From the NCBI GenBank assembly GCA_963714405.1, contig CAVQOH010000002.1:868001-932000 (forward strand): a DNA stretch of 64,000 nt, read 5' to 3'. This stretch comes from JAZGGS01 sp963714405. Lineage in GTDB: Bacteria; Bacteroidota; Ignavibacteria; Ignavibacteriales; Ignavibacteriaceae. Every line of letters begins with the position of its first letter. Position 1 is the stretch's first letter. The translations under genes were made by a program, and so were the position numbers. Below the pieces are notes generated by a model. The model had not been told where the DNA came from and ran no database searches. It saw nothing but the letters and a program-made list of their open reading frames with translations. Positions 43,189-51,244 of this stretch are shown one piece after another.

Positions 43189-43647
43189 TCAAGGACTTAC
43201 TTCTTTCCTTTTTAAATTTATGATATACCACATACCCCAAAGACCATATATCGTTATCAGAGGTAACAATAAAGAGTAAGATATATATTTATCAGGTGTT
43301 AAAGTGATGGCAACACTATCTGATAAAAATGCATATAAACAGACCATCGGCCAGTAAGAGGTAATGGCTAAAGCACCAAACATTAAAAAGAATCCCCAAT
43401 TTTTGTTTTTCAATAAACCGATGATACCCGCAATTAATAAAGGTATATAAATGACTGTATCACCAAAACCAAACCCCTTGGCAAATGCAATCCCAACTTC
43501 ACCAACCTCATTTACTGACTCTTGCAAGCCCAATTCAACTGTCAAATTATAATCAAACAGTGCCAGTGTTTGGCCACATAAGAGTAATAATGACAACAAA
43601 ATTCCAAAACCAATTAAAATCCTAAAGCCAATATTTTTTTGAATCAT
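43189..43647 (-). CDS. Four-helix membrane protein of unknown function
   Basis: The 152-aa protein has four predicted membrane helices, with a loop 'NLTVELGLQESVNEVGEVGIAFAKGFGFGDTVIYIPLLIAGI'. The C-terminus is short and charged. I do not recognise a named family, though the pattern resembles small membrane proteins common in Bacteroidota. It is preceded on its strand by a copy of the recurrent upstream element (43698-43713), 50 bases before its start. Confidence 0.75.
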   Translation of the reverse strand: MIQKNIGFRILIGFGILLSLLLLCGQTLALFDYNLTVELGLQESVNEVGEVGIAFAKGFGFGDTVIYIPLLIAGIIGLLKNKNWGFFLMFGALAITSYWPMVCLYAFLSDSVAITLTPDKYISYSLLLPLITIYGLWGMWYIINLKRKEVSP

Positions 43648-43739
43648 TTTTTTCTCAATTTTAACATTAATTCCACATCAATCTTTAAAATTCCATCTAC
43701 AGAAAACAAAGGGGAGATTAATAATGATACATAAAAAAT

Positions 43740-44372
43740 TCACCAACAGATACCGGGTGTTGAATGAATATATTTTGGATCTTCTAACTGATTTAACATA
43801 AAATCAGCCACGTCAGCACGCGATACTCCTACTGTATAAAACCAATTTCCTATTTTCTTACCTGTGCGATATTTACCCCTTACCTTACGATTATTGAGTG
43901 CGCCCGGACGAATTATAGTCCAATCTAGCTCACTTAATTTTATTATTGATTCTTGTTTTCTCTTATCCCAAAAGTAAAAAGGTAGTATAAATGGTATAAC
44001 GAAGAACGTATAGTAAATACCCATTCTCCCCATACTGTCTCCGAGTCCTAAAGAAGTTTCACAGATAAATCGTTTAACATTATTTTGTTCCATAGCACTG
44101 AGAATATTTTTAGTACCTTCCGAAAGAATTTTTGTCGGATAAAACCATCTTTTATGTCCTAATGCACATAATACCGCATCTTGATTATGTACAGCTTTAG
44201 TTAACGAATCAATATCCAGCACATTACCTTCCGTAATTTTCAATCGATCGTGCGATAATTTCACCCTGGAAATTTTACGGGTAAATGCAGTGACAATGTA
44301 ACCGCGAGCAAGAGCTTGAGACACCAATTGGCGTCCGGTACCACCAGTTGAACCAATTATAAGAATTTTCAT
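43740..44372 (-). CDS. NAD(P)H-binding SDR/NmrA-like protein
   Basis: The 210-aa protein has a Rossmann start 'MKILIIGSTGGTGRQLVSQALARGYIVTAFTRK', followed by 'GNVLDIDSLTKAVHNQDAVLCALG' and 'WTIIRPGALNNRKVRGKYRTG'. This is the atypical SDR5 (NAD(P)H-binding, BVR-B/HSCARG-like) subgroup, which senses or reduces with NADPH. The Tyr-x-x-x-Lys catalytic pair of classical SDRs is absent, as is usual for this subgroup. Confidence 0.9.
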   Translation of the reverse strand: MKILIIGSTGGTGRQLVSQALARGYIVTAFTRKISRVKLSHDRLKITEGNVLDIDSLTKAVHNQDAVLCALGHKRWFYPTKILSEGTKNILSAMEQNNVKRFICETSLGLGDSMGRMGIYYTFFVIPFILPFYFWDKRKQESIIKLSELDWTIIRPGALNNRKVRGKYRTGKKIGNWFYTVGVSRADVADFMLNQLEDPKYIHSTPGICW

Positions 44373-44517
44373 TTATACCTCGTTTGTAGTAGCTTAATTG
44401 CAGCTCGATGATTAGGACATTAAAATATCGCCATGGCTAATTTGTGATAAGAGTAGTAATGCATAATTTGTCAGGCAATTTTTTAAACCCTATGCTTAGA
44501 AAATAATCCTCTCCAAT

Positions 44518-44548
44518 AAACTTCCCAATTCTTCCCAAAGAAAACAAC
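44518..44548 (-). repeat. 31-bp direct repeat, copy A
   Basis: It is identical over 31 bases to 45099-45129 and in the same orientation. Together the two copies bracket GNAT copy 2. Both contain the doubled core TTCCCAA and end in GAAAACAAC. Confidence 0.9.
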
Positions 44549-44598
44549 AAAAATCTTCATATAAAAAGAAACATTATGTACCCTCATAACTTTAGATT

Positions 44599-45048
44599 TT
44601 ATACGCTGATTTTTCTTTTAAGTATCAGTTTTTCGTCATTCCCCTTTATTTCGCCAGTTGGTTCGTAGCCCAGTTTACGATAAAATCCATATGCTCGAAT
44701 ATCGGGGCTGGGATCTGACCATAACCAAATTTCTTCGTGATCAAAGGACCACAACCAATCGTGAACTTTTTGCATCAATGCTTTGCCAACACCCCTCTTT
44801 TCGAATTTAGGATAACACGCAACCACAAGTACTTCAGCAGTTTTTCTGTCAGCCATTACAAAACCAACCGGCTGGCCGGATATTTCGTAAATCCATCCTT
44901 TAACAGAACCATCAAGCCACTCCGCAATAGACTTGGGTGTTACTCCAACCTCAGCTAGGTCTGACATGCTGAAATGGTTTTCTTTTGTTGATACTCGAAT
45001 ATCTAATATGTCCTTTATATCAGTTTTTTTAATCTCTCTAATAAACAT
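44599..45048 (-). CDS. GNAT family N-acetyltransferase, copy 2
   Basis: The start is taken at ATG 45048 (MFIREIKKTD), which lines up with copy 1, rather than the TTG at 45060. The 149-aa protein differs from copy 1 by about one residue in five, for example 'KRGVGKALMQKVHDWLW' against 'KKGIGKALMHKIHDWLW'. The acetyl-CoA loop is intact. It is bracketed by the 31-bp direct repeats and lacks the crystallin-J1-like partner. Confidence 0.9.
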   Translation of the reverse strand: MFIREIKKTDIKDILDIRVSTKENHFSMSDLAEVGVTPKSIAEWLDGSVKGWIYEISGQPVGFVMADRKTAEVLVVACYPKFEKRGVGKALMQKVHDWLWSFDHEEIWLWSDPSPDIRAYGFYRKLGYEPTGEIKGNDEKLILKRKISV

Positions 45049-45098
45049 CTTCTTTTCCAAAGTTAGTTATAAATTTTATTTCAATAACTTTTCATTCA

Positions 45099-45129
45099 AA
45101 ACTTCCCAATTCTTCCCAAAGAAAACAAC
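45099..45129 (-). repeat. 31-bp direct repeat, copy B
   Basis: It lies 51 bases upstream of the GNAT copy 2 start and is identical to 44518-44548. Shorter relatives of the GAAAACAA-containing part occur at about 43698 and 45800, each 50-80 bases upstream of another minus-strand gene. Confidence 0.9.
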
Positions 45130-45175
45130 GAAAGTAATTTATTGTACTCATAATTTTACAGTATTTAGTTTTTAA

Positions 45176-45724
45176 TTAAACAGCTTTTGAATACGCCTCT
45201 TTTAGCCACTTTTTCAATTCGCCGTCTATTTCTTCAACTTTTGATATTTGAACTCTATGTGTACACATTGTTCCAAATGGACCGGAATCTTGGAGTCTTT
45301 TTGTTGTGGGTTTATCCTTTAACTTTAATCCCAAATCAATTCTTGTTTTAGTTGCCGGTTTTATCAGTGTAAATTGTTTCTTTCTAATAACACTAACGCT
45401 TCCTTTCTTCGGTGTTATTGTAACATCCTTACCGAAAGATTTTACTGCAGATATCAACGCTTTATAAATTGGCAGAAGGTTTTCTTTCCCTTTGTATTGA
45501 TTTGTCAGCAGATCATCTGAATTACCGCTATCAGTTTTAGATAATTGAACAATTGTATTTGCAAATCCGTGTGTTACGCCATATTCTTTTTTTAGAAAAT
45601 TAACAGACTCTGAATGTTTTGAAAAAGATTTCTTGGCTAAAAGTGCTTTCCATTGTTCCAATGATTTCCCGGTTTTTTCGGGCATGTTGTCAATCATTGT
45701 CTGAAGTGCTTTATCCATCTTCAT
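45176..45724 (-). CDS. DUF4287 / DUF5655 domain protein
   Basis: The 182-aa protein has an N-terminal DUF4287 module ('ALQTMIDNMPEKTGKSLEQWKALL', 'VNFLKKEYGVTHGFANTIVQL', residues about 5-65) and a C-terminal DUF5655 module ('PIYKALISAVKSFGKDVTITPKKGSVSVIRKKQFTLIKPATKTRIDLGLKLK', about 85-178). It is cytoplasmic. The DUF5655 fold resembles a nucleic-acid-associated transport domain, but no role is known. It has a good AAAGGAG ribosome site. Confidence 0.88.
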   Translation of the reverse strand: MKMDKALQTMIDNMPEKTGKSLEQWKALLAKKSFSKHSESVNFLKKEYGVTHGFANTIVQLSKTDSGNSDDLLTNQYKGKENLLPIYKALISAVKSFGKDVTITPKKGSVSVIRKKQFTLIKPATKTRIDLGLKLKDKPTTKRLQDSGPFGTMCTHRVQISKVEEIDGELKKWLKEAYSKAV

Positions 45725-46185
45725 CTCCTTTATTAAATTATTATGGAGTACTTTAAAAACTCATTTACTTTCTTATTCTAAACTAAAAATTAGGATTCTT
45801 TCTACAGAAAACAACGAAAAGTTTAAAAATTAGCAAATACATTCAAATTTCATCACATCATTTTGCTTTAAATTTTCAATTCTGCATATTTAATACTTAA
45901 TATTTTCAACACTTGAACGATGGTAAAACTATGCTGAATCACATAAAACATATTGGGCTAAGGTCGTTCGGTATTGTGCGGATATTTAGTTAGCAGATAA
46001 ACTTTCTTTATTTCCGCTCAATCGGGCGGAATCATTCCCTATAAACCATTTAACATTTTCCTGTTTGCGGGAGCAGTACGGCTTTAAATAATTGTATGCC
46101 GCTGCTTGCTGCGTAACAGAGATGACTTGCTGTACAGATTTATAGTAAGTGCATAAACAACATTTTAAAAACAGAAGGAATAAAA
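45725..46185 (+). other. 461-bp divergent intergenic region
   Basis: It contains a copy of the recurrent upstream element near 45800 (serving the minus-strand gene) and a short hairpin, TTCCGC/GCGGAA, near 46010-46030. It also holds the promoter region of the TPR gene. A 70-codon minus ORF at 45986-46198 overlaps the TPR start and looks spurious. No RNA gene was recognised. Confidence 0.45.
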
Positions 46186-46692
46186 ATGTCAATTTCATTA
46201 GCGGATACTTATTACCTTAAAGCGCTTGATTTATATCCTTATGAATTAGACCAGGTTACTGAAGCACTTAATTTTGCTATCAGCTATGATAATGATCATG
46301 CAGGTGCACATTGCCTTTTGGGTATGCTGAACTTTTACCACCTGGGCAAATTCCGTGAAGCTGAAGATCATTTTGAAAAAGCTTTAGCCAGTGATATTGA
46401 TAATACTGAAACATACTACTCTTATGCTGATTTGTTGATTCAAATTGGTGAATTCGATAAAGCAAAAAAACTGATTAAGTATGCATATAGAATTAAGGGA
46501 ATTAATATAACTCGATTAAAGCACAGTGAAGGATTGATTGCAGAGATTAAGGGTAACTATTCAAAAGCAAAAAAATACATGAAACTTGCTTTTGTTAGCT
46601 CATACAAAAAAGCTGAAAGAGATTTTTTAATGGAGGAGCTCGATAGAATAAAATCTAAAATGAAGTCTCAAAAAAAATCAAGCACTAACTAA
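46186..46692 (+). CDS. Tetratricopeptide repeat protein
   Basis: The 168-aa protein is built of TPR helices: 'DNDHAGAHCLLGMLNFYHLGKFREAEDHFEKALASDIDNTETYYSYADLLIQIGEFDKAKKLI' gives two clear 34-aa units with a third degenerate one after it. It has no signal peptide and a charged Lys/Ser tail. It is probably a protein-protein adaptor. The ribosome site AGAAGGAA is well placed. Confidence 0.88.
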   Translation: MSISLADTYYLKALDLYPYELDQVTEALNFAISYDNDHAGAHCLLGMLNFYHLGKFREAEDHFEKALASDIDNTETYYSYADLLIQIGEFDKAKKLIKYAYRIKGINITRLKHSEGLIAEIKGNYSKAKKYMKLAFVSSYKKAERDFLMEELDRIKSKMKSQKKSSTN

Positions 46693-46693
46693 G

Positions 46694-46717
46694 CGGGAGG
46701 CAGTTTATAGCCTCCCG
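46694..46717 (+). terminator. GC-rich hairpin between convergent TPR and clpB genes
   Basis: CGGGAGGC (46694-46701) pairs with GCCTCCCG (46710-46717), with an 8-base loop, directly after the TPR stop. No T run follows on either strand, so it may act as an RNA 3' end stabiliser rather than a classic terminator. Confidence 0.5.
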
Positions 46718-46799
46718 GCTTATACTGATTAATTCTAATAGTTATCTAATAAACTTCACAATCTGTTCATTTTTTTTATTTGTACAGTCTCTACAGTAG

Positions 46800-49415
46800 T
46801 TATTTACTAAACTCCAACTTTGCACTTTCACCAACGGTAACTTTAATTGTATCTCCACCGACAAAATTACCTGTAAGCAATTCCTGGGAGAGAGGATTTA
46901 CTAGGTGCTTTTGTATTGTTCTTTTTAATGGTCTTGCACCAAAAGTTACATCGTAACCAACATTAGCAAGCCAATCTTTTGTTTCATCGCTTATTTCCAA
47001 ATTCAGATCTTTTGTTTTCAGCATTGCTACAACTATATTTAATTGCAGCTCAACAATTTCTCTAATTTCTTTATGTGTTAATGGTTTAAAGAGCACAATT
47101 TCATCAATCCTGTTTAAGAATTCCGGTCTTATGCTTTGTCTTAAGAGATCGCCGAGACGTTCGCGCAGTTCACCCATAACATTTTCAACCTGACCATCAT
47201 CAAGATTGAGCAGTCTTTCCTGCAGCAGGTGAGAACCGATATTTGAAGTCATTATAATTATTGTATTTTTAAAGTTTACAGTTCTGCCCTGGTTATCGGT
47301 CAAGCGTCCGTCATCCAGAACCTGCAGCAGAACATTAAAAACATCGGGATGAGCTTTTTCGATTTCATCCAGCAGCACAACGGAGTAAGGTCTTCTGCGC
47401 ACTGCTTCTGTCAGCTGTCCACCTTCTTCGTAACCAACGTATCCGGGAGGCGCACCGATCAGACGGGAAACAGAAAACTTTTCCATATACTCACTCATAT
47501 CAATTCGTATCATTGCATGCTCGTCATCAAAAAGATAATCAGCCAGTGCGCGTGCAAGTTCTGTTTTGCCCACACCAGTTGTACCGAGGAAAATAAAAGA
47601 ACCGATCGGTCTGTTCGCATCCTGCAGACCTGTGCGCGATCTCCTTATTGCATTTGAAACTGCCGTAACAGCCTCATCCTGCCCCACAACTCTTTTGTGA
47701 AGTTCTTCTTCGAGACGCAACAGCTTGCTTCTTTCGCTTTCAAGCATTTTGCTGACAGGAATGCCGGTCCATTTGGCAACAACTTCTGCAATATCTTCCG
47801 CATCCACTTCTTCCTTAAGCATCTTTTTATTTTTTTGAACTTTTGCCAGCTCCTGTGTTTCTGCTTTTAGTTTTTTTTCAATCTCGGAAATTCTTCCATA
47901 TCGTAATTCAGCAACTTTACCCAAATCACCTTCGCGTTCATATTTTTCCGCAAGAGATTTCGCATTTTCAATTTCGCTTTTCATTGAGCGTATAGATTGG
48001 ATTTTTTCTTTCTCCAGGTCCCAATGCATTTTTAGTACGTTTCGTTCTTCCTGCAAACTGTTAAGCTCTTTTTTAAGCTCATTTAATCTTTTTGAGGAAG
48101 CATCGTCTTTTTCCCGTTTTAATGCTTCGCGTTCTATCTCAAGCTGCTTAACTTTTCTTTCCAATTGATCAAGTTCTTCCGGCATGGAATCAATTTCTAT
48201 TCTTAACTTTGAAGCAGATTCATCAACAAGATCAATTGCTTTATCCGGTAAAAAACGGTCGGTTATGTATCGCTCAGAAAGCTGTGTTGCTGCAATAATG
48301 GCTCCGTCAGTAATTCGTACCCCGTGATGAACTTCATATCTTTCTTTCAATCCTCTCAAAATAGAAATAGTATCTTCTTCAGAAGGTTCACTAACAAGCA
48401 CAGGCTGAAATCTTCTTTCTAATGCAGCATCTTTTTCTATGTGCTTTTTATACTCATTTAAAGTGGTCGCACCAATTGCATGCAGTTCACCGCGAGCCAA
48501 TGCAGGCTTTAAAATATTTGCAGCATCCATCGCTCCCTGCGTTGCGCCGGCACCAACAAGTAAATGAAGTTCATCTATAAAAAGAATAATCTCACCTTGC
48601 GAGGTTTCAACTTCTTTTATAACTGCTTTCATGCGTTCTTCAAATTGTCCCCGGAATTGTGTACCCGCAACAAGTGCACCCATATCGAGCGCAACTATTC
48701 TTTTCGTTTTTAAATTTTCGGGAACATCACCCGAAACAATTCTATGAGCAATTCCTTCGGCAATAGCTGTTTTGCCAACACCGGGTTCACCAATTAAAAC
48801 GGGATTGTTTTTTGTTCTTCTCGATAAAACCTGCAGCACTCTTCGGATCTCTTCATCCCTCCCAATTACAGGGTCCAGCTTACCGGCTTTTACCAAATCA
48901 TTTAAGTCTTTGCCGAATTTCTTTAATGATTGATATGTATCCTCAGGATTTGGGGAGGTTACTCTATGCGTTCCTCTAACTTCTTTTAAAGCAGCAAGAA
49001 CAGTACTTTTTGAAATGCCGTTATCACGCAAAAGCTGTCCGGCTTTTCCTTTGTCATCAACCAGCACAATAAGCAAATGCTCGGTTGAAACAAATTCATC
49101 TTTTAATTTTCTAGCTTCTTCAGCCGCCGCATCAAGTAATTTAGCAGTGTTTTGAGACATCTGCTGATTACCAACTCCCGCACCGCTCACCTTTGGCAAT
49201 GATTCAAGTATGCTGTTTACCTTAACTTTAATAGCATCAACATTGCCGCCGGTTTTATGCAGAATTGTATCAGCAATATTTCCGTTATCCTGAACCAATG
49301 CTGCAAGCATGTGTTCCGGTTCCAAAATTTGATTGTTATAATTCTGCGCAATCTCAAGAGCATTTTGAACAGCTTCCTGAGCTTTTACAGTAAGTTTATT
49401 TAAATTAAATGACAT
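46800..49415 (-). CDS. clpB: ATP-dependent disaggregase ClpB
   Basis: The 871-aa protein has all ClpB parts: the N domain (1-145, 'VQNALEIAQNYNNQILEPEHMLAALVQD'), AAA-1 ('LIGEPGVGKTAIAEGIA', 'GEIILFIDELHLLVGAG'), the coiled-coil middle domain (about 400-525), AAA-2 ('FLGTTGVGKTELARALADYLF', 'VVLLDEIEKAHPDVFN') and the C-terminal small domain ('TFGARPLKRTIQ'). It rescues aggregated protein together with DnaK/DnaJ. The AAA-2 P-loop is GTTGVGKT rather than GPTGVGKT. It follows the dnaJ-like gene by 16 bases in one operon. Confidence 0.97.
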   Translation of the reverse strand: MSFNLNKLTVKAQEAVQNALEIAQNYNNQILEPEHMLAALVQDNGNIADTILHKTGGNVDAIKVKVNSILESLPKVSGAGVGNQQMSQNTAKLLDAAAEEARKLKDEFVSTEHLLIVLVDDKGKAGQLLRDNGISKSTVLAALKEVRGTHRVTSPNPEDTYQSLKKFGKDLNDLVKAGKLDPVIGRDEEIRRVLQVLSRRTKNNPVLIGEPGVGKTAIAEGIAHRIVSGDVPENLKTKRIVALDMGALVAGTQFRGQFEERMKAVIKEVETSQGEIILFIDELHLLVGAGATQGAMDAANILKPALARGELHAIGATTLNEYKKHIEKDAALERRFQPVLVSEPSEEDTISILRGLKERYEVHHGVRITDGAIIAATQLSERYITDRFLPDKAIDLVDESASKLRIEIDSMPEELDQLERKVKQLEIEREALKREKDDASSKRLNELKKELNSLQEERNVLKMHWDLEKEKIQSIRSMKSEIENAKSLAEKYEREGDLGKVAELRYGRISEIEKKLKAETQELAKVQKNKKMLKEEVDAEDIAEVVAKWTGIPVSKMLESERSKLLRLEEELHKRVVGQDEAVTAVSNAIRRSRTGLQDANRPIGSFIFLGTTGVGKTELARALADYLFDDEHAMIRIDMSEYMEKFSVSRLIGAPPGYVGYEEGGQLTEAVRRRPYSVVLLDEIEKAHPDVFNVLLQVLDDGRLTDNQGRTVNFKNTIIIMTSNIGSHLLQERLLNLDDGQVENVMGELRERLGDLLRQSIRPEFLNRIDEIVLFKPLTHKEIREIVELQLNIVVAMLKTKDLNLEISDETKDWLANVGYDVTFGARPLKRTIQKHLVNPLSQELLTGNFVGGDTIKVTVGESAKLEFSK

Positions 49416-49431
49416 ATTATCTTATCCTTTC

Positions 49432-50370
49432 TTAACTCGCATCTTTAATCTCTGCTAGTCTTTTGAACAATTCCTTTTCATTCTTTGATAAATTTTTAGG
49501 AGTTTCCACTTTTACTCTAACTATAAAATCACCCCTATCAGTTTTCTTTTCTGATTTATACATACCCATTCCGCCAATCTTAAACAACTTTCCGCTGTCC
49601 GTTCCTTCCGGAATATCTATATTCACAGTTTTTCCATCAATAGTTTTAATCCTCTTTTTCCCACCAAGTGCGGCTGTTGTAAAATCAATATATAAATCAT
49701 AGTAAATATTAAAACCATCAAGTTCGTAAAACGGATGTTGTTCAATCTTGATTATTAAATAAAGATCACCACGTTCGCCACCACTGGTTGATTTAGCTCC
49801 CTGTCCTCTTATTCTTAATCTTTTATTGTTTTTTGTGCCGGGGCTAATTTTTATTTTTAGCTTTTTACCTTCAATAAAAACTTCTTTATCAGTTCCTCCA
49901 AATGCATCTTCAAGGCTTATGTATAGAGTCGCTTCATAATCCTGTCCCTTCAGTTTTTGCTGTGTTCGAAAACCTTTTTGTTTACCACCGCGTCCGCCAA
50001 ATAATCCATCGAAGAAATCCGAATAACCACTTACATTACCAAATATATCACCGAAATCGCCGAAAAATTCAAAAGTGCTCCCACCTTGTTTACTGCCTCC
50101 GAATTGAGAGAAGAAATCATCAAAGCCTTTACCTTTTGATTGATAGTTTTTCCAGTTTGCACCAAGCATATCATATTTTTTTCTTTTTTCTGGATCACTT
50201 AAAACTTCATTCGCTTCGGTAATCTCTTTAAACTTTTCTTCAGCTGATTTATCCCCCGGATTTCTATCCGGGTGATATTTTAGTGCAAGTTTACGGTAAA
50301 CTTTTTTTATCTCATCCTTTGTAGCATTCTTGTCTACACCTAATATTTTATAGTAGTCTTTAAATTGCAT
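49432..50370 (-). CDS. DnaJ-like co-chaperone without zinc finger (CbpA type)
   Basis: The 312-aa protein has a J domain (residues 4-69, 'KDYYKILGVDKNATKDEIKKVYRKLALKYHPDRNPGDKSAEEKFKEI' with the HPD loop). A Gly/Phe region (85-135) follows, and then the two C-terminal substrate-binding barrels ('DYEATLYISLEDAFGGTDKEV', 'PFYELDGFNIYYDLYIDFTTAALGGKKRIKTIDG'). The CxxCxGxG zinc repeats are absent, so it is a class B J-protein that stimulates DnaK. It is co-transcribed with clpB. Confidence 0.93.
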   Translation of the reverse strand: MQFKDYYKILGVDKNATKDEIKKVYRKLALKYHPDRNPGDKSAEEKFKEITEANEVLSDPEKRKKYDMLGANWKNYQSKGKGFDDFFSQFGGSKQGGSTFEFFGDFGDIFGNVSGYSDFFDGLFGGRGGKQKGFRTQQKLKGQDYEATLYISLEDAFGGTDKEVFIEGKKLKIKISPGTKNNKRLRIRGQGAKSTSGGERGDLYLIIKIEQHPFYELDGFNIYYDLYIDFTTAALGGKKRIKTIDGKTVNIDIPEGTDSGKLFKIGGMGMYKSEKKTDRGDFIVRVKVETPKNLSKNEKELFKRLAEIKDAS

Positions 50371-50401
50371 TTTTATACTAAGTATCTATTTATTTAAAAT
50401 A

Positions 50402-50429
50402 AAAGGGTGACTATTAGAAGTCACCCTTT
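50402..50429 (-). terminator. Terminator between hsp20 and the dnaJ-clpB operon
   Basis: An 11-bp perfect stem, AAAGGGTGACT (50402-50412) with AGTCACCCTTT (50419-50429), and a 6-base loop is followed on the minus strand by TTTTATTTT-like sequence. It would end the hsp20 transcript, so dnaJ-clpB needs readthrough or its own promoter in 50371-50401. Confidence 0.85.
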
Positions 50430-50450
50430 AAAGAATTTAACGAGAAAAAA

Positions 50451-50915
50451 TTAGTTAACTTTTATATCAATTTCTTTTGGTTTAACTTCTTCGGCTTTCG
50501 GAATAATTACAGTCAGCTGTCCGTCTTTAAATTCAGCTTTTATTTTATCTTCCTTAATTTCTTTTGGAAGTGTAAATGATCTGAAATACTTTCCGAAGGT
50601 TCTTTCAATTCGATGGCACTTGGCATCTTTAGTTTCTTTCTCCTGATTTCTTTCTCCACTGATGTTCAGCTTGCCATCTGAAAAAGAGATCTTAACATCA
50701 TCTTTTTTAATTCCGGGAAGATCTGCTTTGATTTTATAATCATCCTTATCTTCATAAATATCTGTTAACGGCATCCAAACAGCATTCTCATATTCATCAT
50801 CAACATCTTCTTTTTTAGATAAGCCAAAACGATCTTCCATAGATCTGAACATTCTGCTGAACTCACGCTCAACATTTAAAAGATCTCTGACCGGGTTAAA
50901 TCTTACTATAGCCAT
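50451..50915 (-). CDS. hsp20: Small heat-shock protein (Hsp20/alpha-crystallin)
   Basis: The 154-aa protein has a short N-terminal arm ('NPVRDLLNVEREFSRMFRSMEDRFG'), an alpha-crystallin domain (about 45-140: 'VWMPLTDIYEDKDDYKIKADLPGIKKDDVKISFSDGKLNISGERNQEK'), and a C-terminal 'IPKAEEVKPKEIDIKVN' extension with an IxI-like motif. It holds unfolding proteins for later refolding by ClpB/DnaK, which fits its neighbours. A 17-bp palindrome lies 35 bases upstream and may be the operator. Confidence 0.95.
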   Translation of the reverse strand: MAIVRFNPVRDLLNVEREFSRMFRSMEDRFGLSKKEDVDDEYENAVWMPLTDIYEDKDDYKIKADLPGIKKDDVKISFSDGKLNISGERNQEKETKDAKCHRIERTFGKYFRSFTLPKEIKEDKIKAEFKDGQLTVIIPKAEEVKPKEIDIKVN

Positions 50916-50949
50916 TTTATTATCTCCTAAATTTGTTTGTTGAAGGTTT

Positions 50950-50966
50950 TACAATTTCAAATTGTA
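50950..50966 (-). promoter_or_regulatory. 17-bp perfect palindrome upstream of hsp20
   Basis: TACAATTTCAAATTGTA is symmetric about the central C and sits 35-51 bases before the hsp20 ATG, where a repressor would block transcription. It is not the CIRCE sequence. A repressor operator is the simplest reading; no regulator gene is adjacent. Confidence 0.5.
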
Positions 50967-51244
50967 TCAATCAATAGCTGTGCCGAAGGCAAAAAATCCC
51001 GTAACTCTTTGTTATATAACAGATTATGGGATTGATGCACAAATTCTCAAAATACGCCATTATGTCACACCAACGGCGTATATTTCATACAATTGGACAA
51101 AATAAGCAAAAAAGTATGCCATACTCACATATCGTAAAAAACTGAAATATTGAATGAATATTAATCTATTTAAAACTTTTGCCGGAGAATTGTAGATCGT
51201 TAGAAAATTCACTAATTTTGCGCCCTCAAATTTTCTATATTTTC
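50967..51244 (+). other. Divergent hsp20/mnmE intergenic region with further inverted repeats
   Basis: Besides the palindrome above, TGTTATATAACA (51010-51021) is a 12-bp perfect palindrome flanked by TCCC and GGGA arms (about 50997-51031). TACGCC/GGCGTA arms lie at about 51053-51080. No gene is supported before the mnmE ATG at 51245. Confidence 0.45.

Noticed and set aside
43189..45724. Integron cassette array
   Set aside because: Small same-strand genes and repeats suggest it, but there is no integrase, and the repeats lack the paired RYYYAAC/GTTRRRY arms of attC.
45986..46198. 70-aa minus-strand ORF
   Set aside because: It overlaps the start and ribosome site of the TPR gene, and its composition looks random.
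50916..51244. CIRCE (HrcA) operator upstream of hsp20
   Set aside because: No TTAGCACTC-N9-GAGTGCTAA-like sequence is present; the palindromes there differ.
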